Positions 8,838 through 18,938 of a stretch of DNA of 64,000 nt are shown piece by piece; position 1 is the first letter of the stretch, and every line of letters starts with the position of its first letter. Where the stretch lies: positions 248,001 to 312,000 of the forward strand of contig JAGTXX020000011.1 in NCBI GenBank assembly GCA_019044685.2, in the 5' to 3' direction. The translations under genes and the position numbers were made by a program. Source of the stretch: Nannochloris sp. 'desiccata'. Its lineage: Eukaryota; Chlorophyta; Trebouxiophyceae; Chlorellales; Chlorellaceae. Under the pieces are notes generated by a model. It searched no databases. It was given only the letters and a program-made list of their open reading frames with translations, and was not told the origin of the DNA.

Positions 8838-10256
8838 CTAATTACTTTTTAAGTTTTGGCGAGATGAAAATAACTTAAAATTTTCAACTTTTTCATTATC
8901 GATAAATTTTCCCGCCGATTCCCACAACTCCAACCACTTCAAATACCACCAGTCGGCAGCAACAACACAGCAACAAATCTTACCAAACCATTTCCCACAT
9001 TTCCAATACCTCCCTAACCGTGCTGCCATACTGTCATCCCGATCAAGCTGTATTACTGAATCATACACGCGTGCTGTGCGCTGCGCCATGGCATGCCAAC
9101 TGTACATTTTTGTCACCTCTTCATGTTGGTGAGATACATCTACAGGGCTGTTTAAAACCCTTTCTACTGCAGTGTCTATTGCAGATAAAACCCCTTCTGG
9201 TGAAGGGTCTGCTAATACCAGCATCTCAGGAGGGAGTACTTCAGGGACTCCACCAACTCTAGTAGAGACGACCAGCAGTCCCGCCGCCGCCGCTTCCACA
9301 AGAGAGACACAAAATGCCTCTGTCAATGAACAATTTAAGAAAATTTGACCTTGTATGAGTAGCTGACGTACATGATCGTGCTGCACTTCTCCAATTAACG
9401 TCACACGGGAGTCTAATCCTTCACTATGTATTATTTCTTCCAGGAGGTGTTTTTTCGGGCCGTCGCCTCCAATGATAAATTTTAATTTTTGATATCGACG
9501 GCATAGTTCTGGGAGTACTGCTGCTAGTAAATCTATGCCTTTACGGTATACTAATCTACTCATCGCTATCACTGTTATTGACTCTTCACTGCTCCTGCCG
9601 CTGTGTGCCATCACTTTCCTCTCTGTTGTTGAGCTCCACATTTTTACTTCTCCGGAGTCATTCCCTACAAGAGGTTTGAATAGCGAGGCCTCTACCGCGT
9701 TAGGGATAACGTACACTCTTTGTGGAGGTATGCATGCACGTAATACTGTATTTTCTTTTGATGTGTGTGACACACAAATAGCAGCATGGACGTCTGCCAA
9801 GGAAAATTTCAAAACTTTGTTAACGAGGATAGAAGAAGCATCAGCAAAGCCGAAAAGAGAGTGGTCTGTGAAAACAACACGGCATCCCATGGTACGGGCA
9901 TGTAGTACAGCCTCATGTGCCATTGTAGAGAAGGCTTGGTGGGCGTGGACTATGTTGATTTTTTCTTGAAGGATAATACGGCGGAGGGGCGGGAAAGCAC
10001 CAAAGATAGTGGGGAAACTCGCTTGCTGGTAGATTGGCAGGCGAGGGAGGTAATATACTTTCAATCCGTTAGTAAGGTAATGGATGCCTTGAATATCTCC
10101 ATAAGAGTGGGTGAGAATGACGACTTTGTGGCCGAGTGCCATGAGGCATTGAGAGAGTTGGTAAATGTGCGTCTCTACGCCACCAGTGTTCGGGTAGAAA
10201 AAATCAGATACCATCAAGATATTATATGGGCCTAGGGTATCCAAACTTGTATCCAT
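8838..10256 (-). CDS. PIGA: PIG-A/GPI3, catalytic subunit of GPI-GlcNAc transferase
   Basis: Adds GlcNAc from UDP-GlcNAc to phosphatidylinositol, the first step of GPI-anchor synthesis, on the cytosolic face of the ER. The protein has 472 aa without introns, close to the usual 450-485. It begins with the family signature MVSDFFYPNTGGVETHIYQL, followed by FTDHSLFGF and HAHQAFS. The GT4 glycosyltransferase half has IGGDGPKK and a CSLTEAFCVSLVEAAAAGL EX7E-type motif. The C-terminal hydrophobic anchor is weak, with a short Cys/Trp-rich stretch near residue 430. It is divergent to the SUN gene, sharing about 300 bp of promoter. Confidence 0.95.
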   Translation of the reverse strand: MDTSLDTLGPYNILMVSDFFYPNTGGVETHIYQLSQCLMALGHKVVILTHSYGDIQGIHYLTNGLKVYYLPRLPIYQQASFPTIFGAFPPLRRIILQEKINIVHAHQAFSTMAHEAVLHARTMGCRVVFTDHSLFGFADASSILVNKVLKFSLADVHAAICVSHTSKENTVLRACIPPQRVYVIPNAVEASLFKPLVGNDSGEVKMWSSTTERKVMAHSGRSSEESITVIAMSRLVYRKGIDLLAAVLPELCRRYQKLKFIIGGDGPKKHLLEEIIHSEGLDSRVTLIGEVQHDHVRQLLIQGQIFLNCSLTEAFCVSLVEAAAAGLLVVSTRVGGVPEVLPPEMLVLADPSPEGVLSAIDTAVERVLNSPVDVSHQHEEVTKMYSWHAMAQRTARVYDSVIQLDRDDSMAARLGRYWKCGKWFGKICCCVVAADWWYLKWLELWESAGKFIDNEKVENFKLFSSRQNLKSN

Positions 10257-10559
10257 TTTGGGGAAATTTTGGCGTCCTGTTGAAAAAGCAAATCAATCCT
10301 TAGATCATTTTTTTTATAAATGCTGGACAGAATACAGTTTGCTAGACTTTAGCCTCGTTCACGGCATATTGATGTGGCTGACTATATGCAATAAGTATTT
10401 CTATTTTCAGGTAATGTTTTATGCGACTTGAAGAAATTTGAAAATATTTGTCTTAGTTTAATTTTTTTGGGTCAAACGTTTCACACCAAGCGTCCTCAGG
10501 CCATATTACTAATTGGGTATTTTTTGCAAAAGATATATGAGATACTGAGACTGCCCGAG
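10257..10559. promoter_or_regulatory. Divergent promoter region, PIG-A / SUN gene
   Basis: The only upstream sequence available to both divergent genes. No clear core motif stands out beyond AT-rich patches. Confidence 0.5.
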
Positions 10560-12548
10560 ATGCCGCGCTGTAGGCACTTTGCCATTGCATTGGCAATCTT
10601 AATTCTAGTCTATTCTTCGCTATGTTCGGCCGCGCACACCGTGCCCCCCACTCAACAAGACAGCAAACTACTAGCATCTTCAAGTAGTATAGCAAAACAC
10701 AGCTCGCTACCACGGCTTGAAGATTGTGCTAACTGGTCTGCCTTTTCTTCTGGAAATGCCACCGAAGAAGCCCTGCACACGCACATGTGTAATCGCTCAG
10801 CCACTCTACTACAACAACCCCCTACCCCAAATGAACCCGTCCCTAAAGATGATGTAGAGAGTGTTAAAGCTATAGAAGAAGCGGTATTAGAAGTTTTACC
10901 TACAGCACAACAAAATTTTGCACTCACTCGGGATGGGGCAAAAGTCTTGGCCTCTAATCCCGGCGCCAAAAAAGTAGGTGCTATTCTAGACGACGACACT
11001 GATACATACATGAGAAACGAATGCCAGGACGATAAATGGGTTGTACTAGAACTTAGCCAGGTTGCTAAAATATCTAGAATAGAATTAATCCAACATGAGT
11101 TGTACTCTTCGCGAATCAAAGATTTTGAAATACGAGGGCGACAATCACATCCTCGAACAGATAATGTAGAAACCTCAAAGGGGTTAAATAGCACATCTTG
11201 GAAGTTGTTGGGCAAATTTACAGCCGAAAAGGCCAAAGGAACACAGCAATTTAATGTAGAAAGGCCAATTTGGGCTCATTATTTGCTTATTCGATTTTTA
11301 ACCCACTATGGCAATGAGCCGGTGTGTGCTCTGAACGCCTTTGCTGTGTATGGTAAAAGTGCAGCAGAGGAGTTGGAAGATCAGCTAGGTGAAGGGGAGC
11401 TAGGTTTGGAAATACAAAGTGGTTCTGGTTCGGGAGCAGAGCAGGAGGGTGACAGCGTCGGTGGACGCAGCATCCCTCTGGTAGGTGCTTCTCCTCCTAG
11501 TGCAGATGCTGAAGTTGGCAAAAAAAGTATTTTAGATTCTAATAATAGAGCTGTAGGGGGGATACACACCAAAGAAGACCCCCAGCTACAACAGCAGAAG
11601 GCAAATGAGGCTGTCAACGGCGAGAACGCGGCAGCAAAAATTGAAGTTGCCACAAGCGTCGAGAGTAAAGAACAACCCTTAGGAAAGAAGGATGCTGCGC
11701 TTGCCTCTGCAGACAAGTTAGGAGAGACCACTTCAGGGATTCAAAACACTGACGCTTCCACTCAAGCTTCGTTTAAAGAGAAATCACAGCAGCCGAGCGA
11801 TGCTCGCAACTCGAAGGATAATTCTACTGCACCCACTGGAACTGTCGATAGTACGATTGGTGCAGATGGTAGCTCTACAGAAAGCCCAAGTACACATCTA
11901 GAAAACAGATCTAAACCTCCTGCCATTAATATCACCAACACAACGCTACAAGCACCACCGCCTTCTGTTAAACATATTGCTGCTACCACAGCAGCAGTCC
12001 CTGCTGGCGGTGCCGCCAGTAACGGTGGTGCCGGAGGCACGAATAAATTAAGTGGTGGTGGTAGTGGTGGTGGTGGTCGCTCCCTCCCCTTTGATGTCTT
12101 TGAACCTCTCCCAGTCCCTAAAACGAAAACAGGCGGCGGTGTTTACGACGTCCTGGTCCAAGAAATTAGAGTCACGAAAGCACAGCAGCGCGTTACAGCC
12201 AAAGCATTAGAAGCCCTACAGCGTAATCTCACTGCTGCATCGATCGCTTTGAGTAGAATGAAGACAGAATATGAAGTGTCAGAACTAGATTTAGAAAAAA
12301 AGGTAGATTCGATGATTTCCGAAAAATTAAATCATTATGAAACAGAAATGATCGGCCTTCGAAAGGCATTGAAACGTGCTGCAAAACGTGAACACGCTGC
12401 GTTATCATTGTTAGCGATGCTTGGTGGGGCATTAGTGTTGAGTATGCAGGGCAGTAGTTTGGGAGAGAACTGGCCAAAGGCAAGGACGACGGTGCTTTTG
12501 CTAGCCTTGGCGAATGGGGCTGTGGGCGTTGCTTTGCAATGGACCTGA
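10560..12548 (+). CDS. SUN-domain protein of the SLP1/mid-SUN type
   Basis: A 662-aa membrane protein. Residues 1-24 form a signal peptide (PRCRHFAIALAILILVYSSL). Residues about 120-270 form a SUN domain: NFALTRDGAKVLASNPGAKK, then ILDDDTDTYMRNECQDDKW and KDFEIRG. A long disordered Ser/Thr/Gly-rich linker with a Gly repeat follows. A coiled coil (about 570-625) and paired hydrophobic segments end the chain. Signal peptide, internal SUN and C-terminal membrane pair match the mid-SUN group (yeast Slp1, SUCO/OPT), which acts in ER protein folding and at the nuclear envelope. The ATG at 10560 was chosen because it starts the signal peptide; the frame is open further upstream without another ATG. 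Confidence 0.85.
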   Translation: MPRCRHFAIALAILILVYSSLCSAAHTVPPTQQDSKLLASSSSIAKHSSLPRLEDCANWSAFSSGNATEEALHTHMCNRSATLLQQPPTPNEPVPKDDVESVKAIEEAVLEVLPTAQQNFALTRDGAKVLASNPGAKKVGAILDDDTDTYMRNECQDDKWVVLELSQVAKISRIELIQHELYSSRIKDFEIRGRQSHPRTDNVETSKGLNSTSWKLLGKFTAEKAKGTQQFNVERPIWAHYLLIRFLTHYGNEPVCALNAFAVYGKSAAEELEDQLGEGELGLEIQSGSGSGAEQEGDSVGGRSIPLVGASPPSADAEVGKKSILDSNNRAVGGIHTKEDPQLQQQKANEAVNGENAAAKIEVATSVESKEQPLGKKDAALASADKLGETTSGIQNTDASTQASFKEKSQQPSDARNSKDNSTAPTGTVDSTIGADGSSTESPSTHLENRSKPPAINITNTTLQAPPPSVKHIAATTAAVPAGGAASNGGAGGTNKLSGGGSGGGGRSLPFDVFEPLPVPKTKTGGGVYDVLVQEIRVTKAQQRVTAKALEALQRNLTAASIALSRMKTEYEVSELDLEKKVDSMISEKLNHYETEMIGLRKALKRAAKREHAALSLLAMLGGALVLSMQGSSLGENWPKARTTVLLLALANGAVGVALQWT

Positions 12549-12837
12549 TTATCTATCTCTGTATGGGCAATCAAATAATCTGACAGAGTGGTGGTGGTCG
12601 TGGTGATGGGGTACCTTTTTCTTGTTCAGCTTCCCCTCTCCCACAGAATCAAAAAATAAAATCTCGTTTAAAATAAACTCCTAAATAACTGTACTGTATT
12701 GCATGTTGTACTTCCCCTTTGAATAATATTGTTTAAAATTACTGTTTTATTGTACCATATATACGCAGCATTATTACTTGTAAATTAAATTAACATATCA
12801 GATACCACTAATAAAGGTACTTATAAAGATTACGTGA

Positions 12838-14747
12838 CTACTGAGCTATCCGGCGCTTGTCGGCATCAAAAACAAATCGCTTGTACTCCAACACAACGCC
12901 TTGATTCGCTAGCTTACTCTCCATTAGTATCTTTCTATTAAATCGTACTTTAAATTTCCCAGATTTACCAAAACTGCCTTCTAATACACCTGTCGTACTG
13001 CCACCCATACCTCCTCGTACAGTCATTCCAATAAATCGAGTCAAATCACTCTCTTTACCAAACATACCCCGACATATTGCAGTACACCCGTCAGATTCAA
13101 CCCGTTCTACTGTGCCTAGTCGCTGTTTAAGTTTATACACTTTCAATTGATGTAGCAGCTGCTGAGAAGAAGAATTAGTGGTGCGCGTATTGGAATAATC
13201 AAAAATTGATTGTATGTGGCCAGAAAGGGCAATACGACAGGCGGCTGCATGCAAATCTGCATCCAGCCTTGCTCCGATGATGAGAGAATCTGGTGGAGCT
13301 GTGACTGGTTCATCAAATTGAACTACAGCCCATTGAGGGCCATAATGTGCAGAAGGTACAAGATGATCTTCAACAGAAGAAGGCTGAGCACTGCCGTTGC
13401 TGGCCTCACCGCCACCGTCACCAAAGAGTTCAGCCCTGGCAGGTCTCCCTTCTATTCCATAAAGCTCGTCTTGATACAGGTACTCATTACTATAATTAAA
13501 TGCACCGCTGGTGTTATCACTTGTGGAAACAGAAAGGCTTTCCATCTTGCTTTCTTCTTCTTGTTGTTGTTGCCATGTTGAGCCTCTGCTCCTCGGCGTT
13601 CCAAAAAATAAAATTTTTGCCATGACCGTCTGATGTCCGACAATCACATGCATCTTACTTCCTGATTTCACTAATCCTGGATAAAACCGTACTTTCTCAA
13701 CTTGTACGACAGCTCCCGTAAACGTTGGAATTGACCCAGGTGATGCAGCAATACCCCGCTCCACTGCCCCTGCTTCGAGCTGCGTGACACAGATGCCGAC
13801 TCTGTCACCTTGCTGACAGCTACTAACCGGTCGGCGAAACATTTGCATTGATTTAACTTTGCGTTGTTGTTTTAAAGCGGGGAGTTCTAACGTATCGCCT
13901 ATTGAGAGCTTACCACGAGCGACGGTGCCGGTTAAGACGGTGCCTTGGCCTTTAATGGCGAAACAGTGGTCTATAAAAAATAGAAAGGGTGTTTTGTTTA
14001 AATATTTCGCTTGCTTAGTGGTTGAATTTGTAGGAATTGCTACTCTTGGGTGCCGTAGAGCGACAGAGTCTAAAAGTGCTTGTTTTAAATCTTCCAGGCC
14101 TCCGGGTTCAACAGTTTCTGTTGCAGAAGAAGAAGAAGAGGAAGAGAGAGCAGAGACAGCTACCATAGGGCATTTAGCAAACTTGGTTGCTGCTAAAGTC
14201 TCTGCTACAAGTTTTTTAGCCTTTTTTATGTGTTTTTCTCGTTTCTCAGGCTGTAATTGGTCTGCGAGAAGTGCAAATTTGATATTATAATAAACGGAAG
14301 AACGTCATCTGAGCTCAATCTCTCCATATGCTACCTACCTATCTTATTCAAAACTACGATCATTTGATCGGTTGTTATCTCCCCTAACACAATACACTCT
14401 GCAGTTTGTGTTTGAATCCCTTTTGTCACGTCAATTACTAATATCATCAAATCCATTATTTGAGCACCGCCAATCACCGTCCGGATCAATGAAGCATGGC
14501 CAGGACAGTCCACCAGAGTAAATTGCACAGCATCAAACCCTGCTGAGGTAATACTAGATGGTGCAGGGAGTGTAAATGATGAAAATCCTAGGTCTAAAGT
14601 GATGCCTCGTTCTCTTGATTGGGGGTGTTTGTCCAAGGCGGCGGTGGAGAGGGTGGTGGAGAGAGCCGCAACGAGGGAGGTTTTGCCGCTGTCTACGTGG
14701 CCTAAAACCCCCACATTGACATTATATAGACTTTGTGGCTGTGGCAT
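12838..14747 (-). CDS. EEFSEC: Selenocysteine-specific elongation factor (EFSec/SelB)
   Basis: GTPase that delivers Sec-tRNA to ribosomes at UGA codons. Exons 14747-14339 and 14261-12838 encode 610 aa, similar to animal EFSec at about 596. G motifs: GHVDSGKT (16-23), RERGIT (45-50), DCPGH (80-84), and NKID rebuilt across the intron. The next block, DQLQPEKREKHIKKAKKLVA, is highly typical of eukaryotic EFSec and differs from EF-Tu. Domains II-III follow (DHCFAIKGQGTVLTGTV), then a domain IV region with long Ser-rich inserts. Its presence implies that this organism makes selenoproteins; none of the other genes in the window shows an in-frame UGA that I can support. Confidence 0.93.
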
Positions 14748-15622
14748 GGTGGGGGGCGCCTGCTGCTTAGGTAAAAACAAATTGTTTGAAAAGATTGCGT
14801 TTCAACATTTGCACAAAAGTGATCTAAATGTTCAGAACGTATCGGCAATCAGGCCGAATCACAATAGATTAGAGCATCAAGTGAAACGTCGAGATATAAA
14901 TGAATTCCCTAAAATTTCATTCTAGGCCCTTTATGAGAAGCAAGAAGCGATTTAAGTATCAGGATCAATCGTCGAAAGAAGCAATGGCTGTTTCAAACAC
15001 CTTTTACAAAACTAAAAAACGCCTTCAATAAGAGGCTGATTCTCGCGGTTTACTGCTCTGATCATGTTTATGGATCATATGTGACGCTTGGAAACGGAGA
15101 CTAATGGGCAACAACGAGAAATGTAGGACCAGGGGCGGGGCGGGGGATGGAGAGGTCCCCCGCAGTATTTTGAATTCGTGTTGATCCCGCAGCTGATACG
15201 GAAACCAATACCTCGCGAAGCTTAGGAAGCGATCGGTCCTCGCTTCCCGAGCGCTACGCCGTTTGCATTGCGGTTTGGCAGAGGCAATGCTTCGATTTAA
15301 TACCAACCCCAAAACCAAAGCGTTCTACGACAAGGCGTCTCGCCCTCAACAATGTCGTCCCCTCCAAGGCACTGGAGTCTCTGAGGACTGGCCTGGCAAG
15401 CCCATATTCAAGGATGTGATCATGGAATTCTACCGACCTTTGGTCGAACACCCCTATAGCCTTGCCGTACGACCACTTTTAACAAATCTGAAAGGAAATC
15501 TGCTCCATACGTGAAATTGACAGCAGAAAAATCTATAGGCTTGATTTCGCCATCAGAAAGAATTATAGCACTTTCGACACCTTTAAAGCATCTGCTCTTC
15601 CCATAGCTGCATTTCCGACATA
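14748..15622. other. Long intergenic stretch with one possible small ORF
   Basis: Promoter side of both the EFSec gene (minus) and the CreA gene (plus). The only open frame of interest is at 15287-15514, listed separately. The GC-rich 15120-15200 part shows no RNA-gene fold I can identify. Confidence 0.4.
15287..15514 (+). CDS. Small ORF of unknown function, possibly one exon of a larger gene
   Basis: 75 codons from ATG to TGA. The segment AFYDKASRPQQCRPL and then SEDWPGKPIFKDVIMEFY is well-mixed, protein-like sequence, unlike the surrounding noise. It starts just after an acceptor-like GGTTTGGCAG (15276-15285), so it may be an internal or terminal exon. I do not recognise the family and no partner exon is clear. 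It could equally be a chance frame in the CreA leader. Confidence 0.3.
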   Translation: MLRFNTNPKTKAFYDKASRPQQCRPLQGTGVSEDWPGKPIFKDVIMEFYRPLVEHPYSLAVRPLLTNLKGNLLHT

Positions 15623-16267
15623 ATGAAGATGGTCTGCGTCCAGAGATCATCTACTGCCAAGCAACCATTTCAAATAAATTGCAGCGCAGCTCAGTCAAAA
15701 CCTCGTATCCAGCTTCCTAAGATATCTCTTATTTCTTTAAAAGCCCAGATTGCCCCCAAAATCTGCAGCTTTGGGGCTGCTGCTTTAATTTGCTTATCTC
15801 CTGCCCTCATAGCCAACGCAGCTCACGCCAATGAAAAAGTTGCAGAATTTGCTACCAGTGGCCTGATTCCCGTCCCTGGAGTATTTCGAGATACCGTCCA
15901 GGTAATTGAATTTGAAGATCCTGGCGTAGAGGGCGTTACTTTATATTTTACAGACTACTCCCGCTCTCTTGTTGAGAAATTGGCAAAAGACCCCTTTGGA
16001 GACCCTTCTCAGTCCTCTGTCACGTGCGTAGCTACTGGAACGGTACGAGTTATTGACCCTGAAAATGCCAAAGGAGATGGAGTAGAGATCTTGAATGAAT
16101 TAAAATCATTGAATCTGTTCCAAAATAAGAGATTGCTCGTACGAAGAATCTACGATGATAAGCATGGGGCAGTAATTTATGTTAGTTATTCAACCAGATT
16201 TAACGATAATCAAGCGAGTACTGGAAGGTATAAAACTTCAATTTGTGCTCTTCCTGTAGCTAGGTAA
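15623..16267 (+). CDS. CreA-family protein, thylakoid lumen-targeted
   Basis: 214 aa, no intron. The N-terminus is bipartite: a basic, Ser-rich transit-like stretch (about 1-45) and then a hydrophobic segment ending in ALIANAAHAN, which looks like a lumen signal-peptidase site. The mature part matches the CreA family: TVQVIEFEDPGVEGVTLYF, then an SVTCVATG block, FQNKRLLVRRIYD, and a closing VIYVSYSTRF. CreA proteins are widespread in bacteria and plastids; their molecular role is not established. The transit peptide without an ER signal argues for a primary plastid. Confidence 0.85.
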   Translation: MKMVCVQRSSTAKQPFQINCSAAQSKPRIQLPKISLISLKAQIAPKICSFGAAALICLSPALIANAAHANEKVAEFATSGLIPVPGVFRDTVQVIEFEDPGVEGVTLYFTDYSRSLVEKLAKDPFGDPSQSSVTCVATGTVRVIDPENAKGDGVEILNELKSLNLFQNKRLLVRRIYDDKHGAVIYVSYSTRFNDNQASTGRYKTSICALPVAR

Positions 16268-16485
16268 TTAGGGAGGGATTTACGCTTGCTTTTTGCTTTT
16301 TCTGTGAGTTAATACGGTGCTTAATATTTTAGATGTCGGTGATGGCAATTTTTAATTTCTCCGTGCTGTGCCCGTCCTTCCTTAAGAACAATATTCGTCT
16401 CTAAGTATACTGTAATAGTGTTGCAATGTAACAATTGATAATCTAACTAAAGAAAGAAGATTAAAGAAAGCCTTAAAATATATGT

Positions 16486-17551
16486 TTAATTATTTTTGGT
16501 GGGGGCAGCACCATATACTGCACCAGCCGGTCGCATTCCGGCCTCAAGATTCGCTTGATCTTCTTTAGGAGGCCCCTGTCCAGTCACTTCATTACCAACA
16601 GTCACCCAGTAATCTCTTAAATTATTTTTCCTTCCGAAAATCTCTAAATAACGACCAGTGGGCACCAATTCTTCAATCAACTGGTAAATTTCCTCCGGCT
16701 TCTGACTCTGCCCACGCCGTTCACTGTAAATTATATCAGATCCCACGCCGCCCTTCATACCAGGAGGGTCAGCACCCCTTTTCCCCACAAGACACACCTC
16801 TTTAGCGTGCTGTAAATAGAATCCGTGAGACTTCGCCAGCCTTCTGTTGACTGTCATTTTTACCCAGACGACTTCATCGACCAATGTGTAGCCCCAGCGA
16901 TCGAACAAATCAAGGCAAAATTGATATTTGGCATTAATCACCCAGATAAATAAGAACCCATCTTTTTGTAATGCAGGGATAGGGAGGTTTTGGATGTCTT
17001 TATCTGTGAGTTGAGAGTAGCCAAGAGCAACTCCTCGGGTGGGATTAGCAGTTGCCAACTGCCACGGTGGGTCCATCATAATGACATCAAACTGCTCGGT
17101 GGCTGCCATTTTAGACCAATCATAGGTAGTGACATTTGCATGGATGGGGATGCATTGAGGAGGGACTTGCCACTCTGAAGGATCAACATCGTCAATGCTG
17201 CCTACACGGTAGTCTACTCCTTCCACTCCAAGTGGATCCTCGGTACCACTAGCTCTATTTGCATCTCCAGTAGGGACAGCGACGCCTGAAAGCAAGTAAG
17301 GAGTAGTAAAATTTAAATTTAAGTTTGAAGTGATCACGAAATAAAAGGCGTTAAACAGCTAGTTTGGGGCCTTTAAAGCGCATTAACATACCTAGACTCG
17401 TGAGTTTTGTTGATAAATTTGTTACTGCGTCTTTATACTTTTGAATTTCTGCCAGAAGATCCTCATCACTCAATTCTGCCCACTTTGCCTCTAAAGCAGC
17501 GGCCTCTTGCGCCAACAGTGCCTCCTTTGGGAGTGGAATATCAGTTTTCAT
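16486..17551 (-). CDS. MT-A70 family adenine-N6 methyltransferase (MTA1/METTL3-like)
   Basis: SAM-dependent N6-adenine methyltransferase. Exons 17551-17392 and 17285-16486 (106-bp intron, donor GTATGT) give 319 aa. The catalytic motif DPPW is at about 125-128, followed by an insertion-like NPTRGVALGYSQLTD, then FLFIWVINAKYQFCLDLFDRWGY cut as helix and strand, VDEVVWVKM, and GRYLEIFGRKNNLRDYW. The intact DPPW marks a catalytic subunit rather than a METTL14-like partner. There are no CCCH zinc fingers and the N-terminal extension is short and helical, unlike METTL3. This small architecture fits the MTA1 (AMT1) clade tied to DNA 6mA in ciliates, green algae and early fungi. RNA m6A writer or METTL4-like are alternatives. 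Confidence 0.85.
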
Positions 17552-17811
17552 GTTAAGTTCTTTCGAATTAATGGCCTATGGAGACGTTTCTCTGTTAAAA
17601 TCAGCGACCAAGTTAGCTTATTTGAAAAATCTCCGTGCTTTGTTCCAATTCCCAGCAGGTCGCTTATAAGTCTCAAAGCAGCACGTATTGAGAGGAAAAA
17701 TAAAGTTCACATATCTCTAGAATTCCCATTTGGAAGCTTATAGTATTTGCGCATCGAGCCGCTCTATTTAAATAAACTTTGTTCTTCGCATCATCTCCTA
17801 GATAAGAAGCC
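17552..17811. promoter_or_regulatory. Divergent promoter, MT-A70 gene / Tic20
   Basis: Shared 260-bp upstream region. A TATTTAAATAAA element lies about 50 bp before the Tic20 ATG and could serve as a TATA box. Confidence 0.4.
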
Positions 17812-18754
17812 ATGCGAGCACAGCTTGGAGCAGTGCGTGCGCATCAAACTGCCCAAAGAACACCACTTGTAGCATCATGCACATCTAGACTAAATACACC
17901 AGGTGTTAGACTGAATCGCCCAGCAGACGGAATTAAATTAGGCTCTGTTGGCTTTGTTTCTGGTGAGTTCATGGCTCTTTTTGAAAAGTTTGAAGGTTTT
18001 AAATGCAGAAGGAAGCATCGATTATTTTGGGATTGTTGAATGAGCTTGCTTGGCCTTGCTTTGGGACTAAAAAGCTTCATCACCAAAAGCAATTTACCGT
18101 CCTCATTTAACTAATATTTATTTTGTTTTCTGTTCCACAGCCAATGGCACCCTTCGCAGTGCATTAAACCAACAGCGATCGCAGCTCCCTTCTCGTCGCG
18201 TAGTTTCCCCCACGCTTGCTGCCCGCGACCCCGATGCTCTTGATGGTGGAGATGATGACCTTGCTGCTAATCAAGGCCCACCTACATTATTCTGGCGCGT
18301 CTTTGCCGCTCTTTGCTACCTTGTCCCCTGGATTGACTCCATCTCCCTCGGTCGTGAGATCTACAGAAGATTCCGTAACTTGATTATCCTCTACCTTGTT
18401 CCCGGACCCCTTGCCAAAGTTTATTTTTCATCTCAGTTTGCGCCATTGATCATTTTCTTTGTTATGTTCTTATCCATCGTCAAGAACAAGAAATTACATC
18501 ATTTCGTCAGATTCAACTGTATGCAAGCTATTATGCTTGATATTGTCGTCATGCTGTTCCATATTGTCAGGGCCTACTTACCGGCCGAGGCAAAATGGTC
18601 GGCACTTGCTCACTTTGTTGATATGTTTGCTTGGACGTGCTGCATGGGAACTATAGCATATGCAGTGTTCTGGACTTTACGTGCTACCTATGCTGATTTG
18701 CCATTTGTTTCGGAAAGTGTATACCACCAGGTTGCCTTGTCCGAGTATGCGTAG
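17812..18754 (+). CDS. TIC20: Tic20-family subunit of the plastid inner-envelope protein translocon
   Basis: Exons 17812-17962 and 18141-18754 (178-bp intron) encode 254 aa. Residues 1-60 are Arg/Ser/Ala-rich with almost no acids, a classic transit peptide without an ER signal. The mature region from about residue 95 has four hydrophobic helices: RVFAALCYLVPWIDSISLGR, IYRRFRNLIILYLVPGPLAK, FFVMFLSIVKN, and two more after the KNKKLHHFVRFNCMQAI motif, which is diagnostic for Tic20/Ycf60. Tic20 forms part of the channel that imports proteins through the inner envelope. It is divergent to the MT-A70 gene. Confidence 0.93.
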
Positions 18755-18938
18755 TGACTTGAAACTTGATATCGAAATATGCCTGCCCATGTTGAATTCT
18801 ACATTATTATAGCATCCTTATAGCTCTAAATTTTGCATCTGAATGTAAGAAATACCTCTGTTTCAAGGGAAGAGGCTCGTAAAGCAAAGAAATGGCAAAA
18901 ATGGGGGAGGTTGACGACAAAAAAAAAAAAAACTTTCT

